From the NCBI RefSeq assembly GCF_036803785.1, contig NZ_DAIRTR010000149.1:1-6620 (forward strand): a stretch of DNA of 6,620 nucleotides. Direction: 5' to 3'. The stretch is from Pelomicrobium sp036803785. Lineage in GTDB: Bacteria; Pseudomonadota; Gammaproteobacteria; Burkholderiales; UBA6910. Position 1 is the first letter of the stretch. Each line of letters opens with the position of its first letter. A program made the position numbers and the translations under genes. Of this stretch, positions 1 through 4,683 are shown piece by piece. Under the pieces are notes generated by a model. The model saw only the letters and a list, made by a program, of their open reading frames with translations, ran no database searches and was not told the DNA's origin.

Positions 1-2179
1 CCTCCGGGGTGAAAGGCTCGTGGAAGTCCTTGATGGTGTAGTAGCTCACGTTGTCCCGGTACTTGGAGGAGAAGCCGGCGATGGCGTAGGGATCCCCCAC
101 CTCTTCCATCGCCTCGGCGAAGAGCAGGATGCCGGCCCGGATGCGATCCACGAGGCGCCCCTGCTCCCCCGGCAGTTGCTGCATGACTGAGGTGGAAAGA
201 TCGGCGAGCAAGGTCACCGAAATGTCCCGCTCCTGCCGTTGCCGCTGCCGGTAGACCCGGGGCAAAGGAAGGCGGCCCGCGCGCTTCTCTGTGACGAAGC
301 TGACGGCAGCGTCCACATCCACCTCCTCCCCTTCCCATTGACGCTGGCGGGGAGCGAGCCGAGTGGGCTTCTGGGCCTGAATTGCCCGCTTCAAGCGGGC
401 GGCCGCTTCTTTATAGACGGCGATCAGCCGCTCTGCCTCTCCCAGGTTGGTCTCGGAGAGGCGCCGCTCCTGGACCCAGGCCCAGCGGGCTTTATAGCGC
501 CCCTCCCGGTAGTCCCATTCCGGATAAGGCACGCCCCGCTCCTGGGCGCGGTGGGGCCCGGCCCCGGCAGAAGAGTTTTGCGCCCGCCGACCCAGCGCGC
601 CTCCCAGTCCCGCTGCGGCCTGCCCCATTGCCGCTTCGAGAGGGGTCGGTTGGGCGCCCGCGGCCTCCTCCTGCGGCGCATCCCGCCCCATCCCCACGGG
701 TCCTTCCCGGACCGGTGCGTTCGTCTCCCCTTGTCCTTGCGCCGCCCGGGACCGGTCCTCTGCGTCCTGGGGATAGAACCCTCGACCGCCGTGGGGGGAG
801 CGCCCGGGCAGATAAGCCTGCTGGACATCTTCCTCCGTCAGAAGCGGAGGAAAAGCATTGCCCGCGGAAAGCCGCTTCGCTGCCTGGAACGCGTCCACCA
901 CGGTGGCGCTATCGTCGGTCAAGGGGCGAAGGCACTCCTCCCATTGGAGCTCGGCCCGCCGCGCGGAGCCGACCGCAGCCTCATCTAGGGCAAGGCGCAG
1001 GCTGTCGAGGGCCGCCCGGTAATAGGGTGCAGCCGGGCCTGCCGGCATGGGCCGCCGCTCAGCCAACCGCACCAGCCGCCGCAGATGGTTGGGAATGCGT
1101 CGGCTCAGGCGGACGTCGACCCGCAGGTCCTCGCACAGGTCGAACAGGAGTTGGAAGCGGGGCGCATCCTCGCCGAACGCCGCGAAGAGCGGATCCAGGC
1201 TGGACCGCAACCCGGCGGAAAGGGGGCTGGGGTCCGCGCCGGCGGCGGCAAACAGGGCCCGCATCGGGGCGAGCTCAAAAGAGCCGCAGGCCGCGTGGCC
1301 GGCGTTGTGCAGCAGGCCCACGACGGCCTCTTCCCGTTCGGGCAAGGCGACCGGCAGGTACACGGCCTGCCCGTCGGTCTCCACGAAAGCTCGTCCCTGG
1401 TCTGGTGACCAGGCGCTCTCCCGCACCGACGGAGGCGCTTCGAACCAGACGGCGAGCAGACAGTTCATCAGCCGTAGATGCTCGGCCACCCGATAGCCCG
1501 GCACCTGCTCCAGCAGGATCTGCAAACTTTCCTCGGATTCCAGCCGAAAATAGGCCTCTCCCCGCAGCCGTCCCGCCTGCAGGAGATCTGCGCCCCGCTG
1601 AGCCCAGGGCAGCAGGGCCTGGGGCCCGAGGAGGTTACGCACCTTGAGGGCACCGGGCAAATAAGCGGTCAACATCAGACGCCGGGTCTCGTAGAGCTCC
1701 TCCGCCGGCTGGGTGATGTGCTCCACTCCCGTGATCCCCTGGCGACCCGCCAGGTCTGCCACTGGGGTACGGAAGTAGAGGATGCCGCTTTCCAGGTGCC
1801 GGCGACACCAGAGGAGGCCGATCTCGGCCCAGCGCGCCTCGCCCGCATGCCCTAGAGTGGCAAAGGCCTGGGGCAGGTTTTCCATGAAACCCTCCACCGC
1901 CCGGGCCGGCGCTCGAAAGTCGAGAAACGTGAGCGCCTGGGAAGTCCAGGAAAGCACCGTCTCGGACATGCGCTCGGCCTGCGGGCTCAGGCGGATGAAT
2001 GCCTTGCCTGCCTCCCGGTCGTGGAGGAAGAGCGCCCGGCAGGCGGCCAGCCAGGCGCAAGCGGTCGCTTCGCCATGGCGCCGGATCGCAGGCAAGACGC
2101 CCACCGCATCCCGGTGGGCGACGAAGCTCACTCGAGACAGCTCCTGCAGCAAGTCGTCAAGGTCCTGCGGCAGATCCAT
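1..2179 (-). CDS. CbbO/NorD-family vWA-domain protein, 3' end beyond window
   Basis: I translated one uninterrupted minus-strand frame of 726 codons from ATG 2179-2177 to the left edge; no stop occurs, so the C-terminus is missing. Residues 1 to about 450 look mainly helical, with an HxxxH stretch (H291, H295). Residues about 458-550 form a Gly/Ala/Gln/Pro-rich, probably disordered linker. YPEWDYR follows at 552-558, a hallmark of CbbO and NorD proteins. The vWA domain begins near residue 655 with the metal-ion (MIDAS) motif D660-L-S662-T-S664, then a GDPYAIAGFSS stretch. In known systems this protein is the adaptor that links a hexameric CbbQ/NorQ ATPase to its client: Rubisco for CbbO, NO reductase for NorD. 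It should be cytoplasmic. The start is supported by GAGG (2187-2184), 4 nt before ATG and overlapping the upstream dedA stop, suggesting translational coupling. With a usual vWA length the full protein would be roughly 850 residues, closer to CbbO than to the shorter NorD, but the client cannot be assigned from sequence alone. Confidence 0.93.
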   Translation of the reverse strand, partial: MDLPQDLDDLLQELSRVSFVAHRDAVGVLPAIRRHGEATACAWLAACRALFLHDREAGKAFIRLSPQAERMSETVLSWTSQALTFLDFRAPARAVEGFMENLPQAFATLGHAGEARWAEIGLLWCRRHLESGILYFRTPVADLAGRQGITGVEHITQPAEELYETRRLMLTAYLPGALKVRNLLGPQALLPWAQRGADLLQAGRLRGEAYFRLESEESLQILLEQVPGYRVAEHLRLMNCLLAVWFEAPPSVRESAWSPDQGRAFVETDGQAVYLPVALPEREEAVVGLLHNAGHAACGSFELAPMRALFAAAGADPSPLSAGLRSSLDPLFAAFGEDAPRFQLLFDLCEDLRVDVRLSRRIPNHLRRLVRLAERRPMPAGPAAPYYRAALDSLRLALDEAAVGSARRAELQWEECLRPLTDDSATVVDAFQAAKRLSAGNAFPPLLTEEDVQQAYLPGRSPHGGRGFYPQDAEDRSRAAQGQGETNAPVREGPVGMGRDAPQEEAAGAQPTPLEAAMGQAAAGLGGALGRRAQNSSAGAGPHRAQERGVPYPEWDYREGRYKARWAWVQERRLSETNLGEAERLIAVYKEAAARLKRAIQAQKPTRLAPRQRQWEGEEVDVDAAVSFVTEKRAGRLPLPRVYRQRQRQERDISVTLLADLSTSVMQQLPGEQGRLVDRIRAGILLFAEAMEEVGDPYAIAGFSSKYRDNVSYYTIKDFHEPFTPE

Positions 2180-2185
2180 CACGCC

Positions 2186-2749
2186 TCAATGCGCCTGGCG
2201 CTTCCCCCGGCGGCGCAGAACGATCCACACCATCACCCCCGCAGCCGCCATGAGCCCGAACACCGCCGCTTCGAAACGCTCCAGATCCCGCACCAGGAGC
2301 TCCAGCGCCTGGCCGAAAAAGTAGCCGGTGCCCGCCACCAGGGCGGCCCAGAGGACGGCGCCCGCTAGATTAAGCGCGAGAAAGCGGCGCGAGGGCACCG
2401 CGCTCAGTCCCAGCGCCATCGGACCGATCACCCGCATCCCATAGACGAAGCGTAGCGCCGGGATGAGCGGCGTATGGAAGCGCAAAAGCAATCGGCGCAC
2501 GGTCTCGGTGCGCTCGCGCAGGGACGGAAACCGCTCGAGCAAGGCGCTCCCATGCCGCCGGCCCAGATGGAAGTACAACTGATCGCCGGCAAAGCTTCCA
2601 AGGAAGGCGACCGCCATGACCTCCGGCAGGCTGAGATAACCCCGTTGGGCAGCGAAACCCGCCATCAGCAGGATGGTCTCGCCCTCGAGAAAGGTTCCGA
2701 CGAAAACGGCCAGGTAGCCGTAGTCGCGAATGAAAGATTCGAGGCTCAC
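2186..2749 (-). CDS. DedA-family membrane protein, YohD-like
   Basis: This encodes a 187-residue integral inner-membrane protein. It resembles E. coli YohD from memory: an N-terminal GYLAVFVGTFLEGET segment (acidic E22 and E24), GD at 55-56 followed by QLYFHLGRR, then RFVYGMRVIGP (100-110) with conserved Arg and Gly-Pro, and a basic tail RRRGKRQ. Hydrophobic segments lie near residues 10-35, 43-62, 93-115, 123-147 and 162-178, which fits the family's re-entrant and transmembrane pattern. DedA proteins are linked to membrane homeostasis, and some members recycle undecaprenyl phosphate or transport other lipids; the substrate of YohD-like members is not established. The start is GTG (2749-2747), because no in-frame ATG occurs until residue 29, which lies inside the first conserved block. 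The Shine-Dalgarno is weak. It lies 21 bp after the CbbQ-type ATPase stop and 6 bp before the vWA gene, so it is very probably cotranscribed with them. Such a position between Q and O is unusual. Confidence 0.93.
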   Translation of the reverse strand: MSLESFIRDYGYLAVFVGTFLEGETILLMAGFAAQRGYLSLPEVMAVAFLGSFAGDQLYFHLGRRHGSALLERFPSLRERTETVRRLLLRFHTPLIPALRFVYGMRVIGPMALGLSAVPSRRFLALNLAGAVLWAALVAGTGYFFGQALELLVRDLERFEAAVFGLMAAAGVMVWIVLRRRGKRQAH

Positions 2750-2770
2750 GGCGTGCGGCCCGCGGCGGCC

Positions 2771-3613
2771 CTACTCGAAATAGGCACGCACGATTTCCAT
2801 CAAAGCCTCGGCCAGCTCCACGTCGTCGGTCACCGGGTTGACCATGGCCACGCGGCAGGCTTCCATCGGCGCAAGCCCCGCTGCCATCATGCTGGCGGCA
2901 TAGACGAGGGCGCGGGTGGAGGTCGCCTCCTCCAGCCCGTGATCCTTAAGAGCGCGGGCCCGCGCGCCCGCCGCCACCAGCTTGCGGGCGAGCTGAGGGT
3001 TCAGCTCCGGAACTTCGTTTGCGAGGATGCGCAGCTCCAGCGCCTCGTCCGGAAAATCGAACTGGATGCCGATGAAGCGCTGCTTGGTGGAGGGCTTCAG
3101 GTCTTTGAGCACCGTCTGGTAACCCGGATTATAGGAGATGACCAGCATGAAATCCTCGTGGGCCTCGATCTCTTGGCCTTTCTTCTCCAAAGGCAGGCGC
3201 CGCCGGTGGTCAGTCAAAGGATGGATCACCACCGTGGTATCAGTGCGCGCCTCCACGATCTCGTCCAGATAACAGATAGCCCCCGCCTTGACCGCCCGGG
3301 TGAGGGGCCCGTCTTGCCACACGGTCTGCTCCCCTTCCAGCAGAAAGCGGCCCACCAAGTCGGCGCTAGTCAGGTCTTCGTGGCAGGCTACCGTTACCAG
3401 CGGCCGGTTCAGGCGCCAAGCCATATATTCCAGGAACCGGGTCTTGCCGCAGCCGGTGGGCCCCTTGAGCATCACCGGCAAGCGCTTGCGCCAGGCCGCC
3501 TCGAACACCTGGATTTCGTTGCCCTGGGGCTCATAATAGGGCGGGTCGCCCCGCTCGGGCGCCTGCAGGATGTCGCGCTCCACGCCGCGCAGGCGATTGA
3601 CGAGTTGCTTCAT
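2771..3613 (-). CDS. cbbQ: CbbQ/NirQ/NorQ-type MoxR AAA+ ATPase
   Basis: This is a complete 280-residue AAA+ ATPase. Visible motifs are Walker A GPTGCGKT (51-58), Walker B ICYLDE (113-118), sensor 1 Asn162 in ISYNPGYQ, a probable arginine finger in STKQRF (175-180, R179) and sensor 2 in STRALVYAA (R234). The insert TVVIHPLTDHRR (127-138) is typical of the CbbQ/NirQ/NorQ group within the MoxR clade. Family members form ring hexamers that use ATP hydrolysis, with a vWA partner, to remodel a client: inhibited Rubisco for CbbQO, the NO reductase complex for NorQD. The partner is encoded two genes downstream. ATG 3613-3611 was chosen because GAAGGAAG (3623-3616) is a good Shine-Dalgarno close upstream and the length matches the family. 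The open frame continues upstream to 3868, but that extension lacks similarity to the family and overlaps the preceding gene. The symbol is provisional: cbbQ and norQ cannot be separated here because no Rubisco or nor genes are visible. Confidence 0.95.
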   Translation of the reverse strand: MKQLVNRLRGVERDILQAPERGDPPYYEPQGNEIQVFEAAWRKRLPVMLKGPTGCGKTRFLEYMAWRLNRPLVTVACHEDLTSADLVGRFLLEGEQTVWQDGPLTRAVKAGAICYLDEIVEARTDTTVVIHPLTDHRRRLPLEKKGQEIEAHEDFMLVISYNPGYQTVLKDLKPSTKQRFIGIQFDFPDEALELRILANEVPELNPQLARKLVAAGARARALKDHGLEEATSTRALVYAASMMAAGLAPMEACRVAMVNPVTDDVELAEALMEIVRAYFE

Positions 3614-3663
3614 GGCTTCCTTCGGCTTGACCGCGTCGGTCCTGGGAGCAAACCGCGCTTTTC

Positions 3664-4077
3664 CTATGCTGCAATGCGGCCTTCGCGAATGCAACGGGTC
3701 TTGAAGAAAAGGTGGAGGTGCCGGGCGGTACGCACCGCCATCTTTTCCGGCACCGCCGGCAGGGCGTCCGCCCGCCCGAGAGCCAGGCAGTTGCGGTAAT
3801 AGATGAGCTCTCGCAGGTTGTCCCGGATGGTGTTCCAGAAAGGCTCGCCCTTGACCAGAACTTTCCACACCTCCAGCAGGTCGGCCCCGTCGGGAGGCAG
3901 GGGTTTGCGCCCCTCGTCCCGGAGATAGGCCACCATGAGCTGCCTCGCGATGGCGATCGCCCGCTCTACCGTCTCCTCCACGGGCGGTAGACGCCCTTCC
4001 TGGGCCTGGGCCTCCAGGGCAGCCAGGGCCCGATCGGTTTCCTCGAAGGCTTGCACGAGGGTGGATGAGTCGGACAT
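3664..4077 (-). CDS. uncharacterised 137-residue protein, first gene of ATPase operon
   Basis: I do not recognise this family. The protein is 137 residues, soluble, with no signal peptide or membrane segment. It is predicted to be almost wholly helical: an acidic N-terminal half (two amphipathic helices near 6-27 and 33-55), a loop KPLPPDG (58-64), a Trp-containing segment (LLEVWKVLVKGEPFW, 67-81), then LRELIYYRNCLALGR, and a basic C-terminus (RTARHLHLFFKTRC, 116-129). Cysteines are at 97 and 129. The start at ATG 4077-4075 was preferred although its Shine-Dalgarno is weak. The frame is open to 4209, but those extra 44 codons run through the AT-rich palindrome and overlap the start region of the divergent gene. 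The next in-frame ATG upstream (4131) sits on the best promoter candidate. It ends 50 bp before the AAA+ ATPase and is on the same strand, so it is likely cotranscribed and may act with the ATPase; that is inference from position only. Confidence 0.8.
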   Translation of the reverse strand: MSDSSTLVQAFEETDRALAALEAQAQEGRLPPVEETVERAIAIARQLMVAYLRDEGRKPLPPDGADLLEVWKVLVKGEPFWNTIRDNLRELIYYRNCLALGRADALPAVPEKMAVRTARHLHLFFKTRCIREGRIAA

Positions 4078-4107
4078 CGACGCACGCTCGGTCAAAAATG
4101 GGATAGG

Positions 4108-4123
4108 ATTAGCATTCGCTAAT
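4108..4123. promoter_or_regulatory. AT-rich inverted repeat, candidate operator
   Basis: A perfect palindrome ATTAGC-ATTC-GCTAAT (6-bp arms, 4-nt centre) lies in the 100-bp gap between the divergent genes. This is the most AT-rich stretch in a GC-rich window. The motif GCATTC at 4112-4117 recurs at 4128-4133, so half of the site is repeated 16 bp away in direct orientation. AT-rich palindromes in divergent promoters are typical targets of winged-helix repressors such as the ArsR family, but no regulator gene is visible and the binding protein cannot be named. It overlaps TAATAT (4120-4125), the best -10-like element for the plus-strand gene. It also lies just downstream of the minus-strand promoter candidate, a position where a bound repressor could act on both. 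Confidence 0.5.
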
Positions 4124-4129
4124 ATATGC

Positions 4130-4157
4130 ATTCTACGCTCGTTCTTCGCGTTGGGAA
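4130..4157 (-). promoter_or_regulatory. candidate sigma70-type promoter for the minus-strand operon
   Basis: On the minus strand, TTCCCA (4157-4152, four of six matches to TTGACA) is followed after 16 nt by TAGAAT (4135-4130, five of six matches to TATAAT). Transcription would start near 4123, leaving a leader of about 45 nt before ATG 4077 and placing the palindrome around the start site. The -35 match is weak and no experimental support is available. Confidence 0.3.
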
Positions 4158-4177
4158 ATCCACAGGAAACCCTGCCC

Positions 4178-4501
4178 ATGAAACCCCTGGTGAAACTCGT
4201 CAAGCTCAACCGCCTGGCCTACAACCCCAACCGGGATCCCCAAGTCTACCGCCGCTGTCCCGGGCAGCCCTTCCATATCGAGGCTCTGCTCGACGGAAGC
4301 GGCCGTGCCCGCTGCCGGCTGACGGACGAACGCGGCGCCCTCCTGGCCGAGGCCGACGTAGCGCTTCCCGGCACCTTCGCCCATGAGCTTGTCTATGCCG
4401 AGCCGGGGGTGCGCATCGTCACCCTGACCTGTGAAGGTGAGGGCCAGCGTTTCACTCAGGACCTGCGGCTGGACGTGCTGGCGCATGCCTGGGTAGGCTA
4501 G
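4178..4501 (+). CDS. uncharacterised 107-residue protein, probable small beta-sandwich
   Basis: I do not recognise this family. The 107-residue product has no signal peptide or membrane segment. After a basic N-terminus (MKPLVKLVKLNR) it alternates hydrophobic strands with turns: PFHIEALLDG (31-40), RARCRLTD (43-50), ALLAEADVALPG (54-65), FAHELVYAEPG (67-77), VRIVTLTCEGEGQ (78-90) and DLRLDVLAHA (95-104). This pattern suggests an immunoglobulin-like beta-sandwich of about seven strands, which is a prediction by eye. Three cysteines (27, 46, 85) are present but do not form a CxxC motif. ATG 4178 was chosen because AGGA (4164-4167) lies upstream at a somewhat long 10-nt spacing, and longer in-frame starts would run through the AT-rich promoter region and antisense to the minus-strand gene. 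It is transcribed divergently from the ATPase operon and may share its control region, which is the only hint of its role. Confidence 0.75.
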   Translation: MKPLVKLVKLNRLAYNPNRDPQVYRRCPGQPFHIEALLDGSGRARCRLTDERGALLAEADVALPGTFAHELVYAEPGVRIVTLTCEGEGQRFTQDLRLDVLAHAWVG

Positions 4502-4567
4502 CCTGACGCTTGCCTTCCTTCCCCTCCCTACGCCATTTTCCCCGACCCCTCGTGCAAAGCCTGGGCG

Positions 4568-4601
4568 GATGACGCTCATTCCTTGACCTGAGCCGGTCAT
4601 C
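4568..4601. repeat. imperfect stem-loop in the 182-bp intergenic gap
   Basis: GATGAC (4568-4573) and GCTCA (4574-4578) pair with TGAGC (4589-4593) and GTCATC (4596-4601). This gives an 11-bp stem with a 2-nt bulge (CG at 4594-4595) and a 10-nt loop. No T-tract follows on either strand, so it is not a classical intrinsic terminator. It could still mark the 3' end of the 107-residue gene's transcript or be a binding site. TTGACC (4583-4588) in the loop resembles a -35 element, but no -10 is correctly spaced. Confidence 0.4.
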
Positions 4602-4683
4602 GGCCCGCCTCGCTTGCGCCGGCCCGTCCGTGCTAGCCTCCCTTGCTCGGGCAAGCGGGCAATTGCTGTTGGGTTCCTGGGGC

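Noticed and set aside
382..1647. A 421-codon plus-strand open frame and the overlapping 249-codon frame at 239-988
   Set aside because: The product is Arg/Pro/Ala-rich low-complexity sequence with no domain, and it lies antisense to the vWA gene, whose frame shows family motifs throughout. Long spurious frames are expected in GC-rich DNA.
1635..2060. A 141-codon minus-strand frame
   Set aside because: It is a shifted frame inside the vWA gene; the vWA frame is continuous through this stretch and keeps register at all motif positions checked.
2474..3799. A 441-codon plus-strand open frame
   Set aside because: It lies antisense to the dedA, ATPase and 137-residue genes, and all its well-supported coding signal is on the opposite strand. 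The translated product has His/Gln/Arg-rich composition and no recognisable domain.
3614..3868. A longer start for the CbbQ-type ATPase (85 extra codons)
   Set aside because: It overlaps the preceding gene, has Pro/Gly/Arg-rich shadow composition, and a good Shine-Dalgarno supports ATG 3613.
4078..4209. A longer start for the 137-residue protein (44 extra codons)
   Set aside because: The extension passes through the palindrome and promoter candidate and overlaps the start of the divergent gene.
4178..4501. The 107-residue protein as SoxZ or a TusA-like sulfur carrier
   Set aside because: Size and strand pattern were suggestive, but I see no SoxZ signature and no CxxC/CPxP motif, and no sox or tus gene is adjacent.
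4614..4639. TTGCGC ... TG-C-TAGCCT as a promoter for the AsmA gene
   Set aside because: The -10 resembles an extended element, but the spacer is only 14 nt and the -35 match is weak.
4642..4655. Short hairpin CTTGC-TCGG-GCAAG upstream of the AsmA gene
   Set aside because: A 5-bp stem is common by chance in GC-rich DNA and there is no T-tract.
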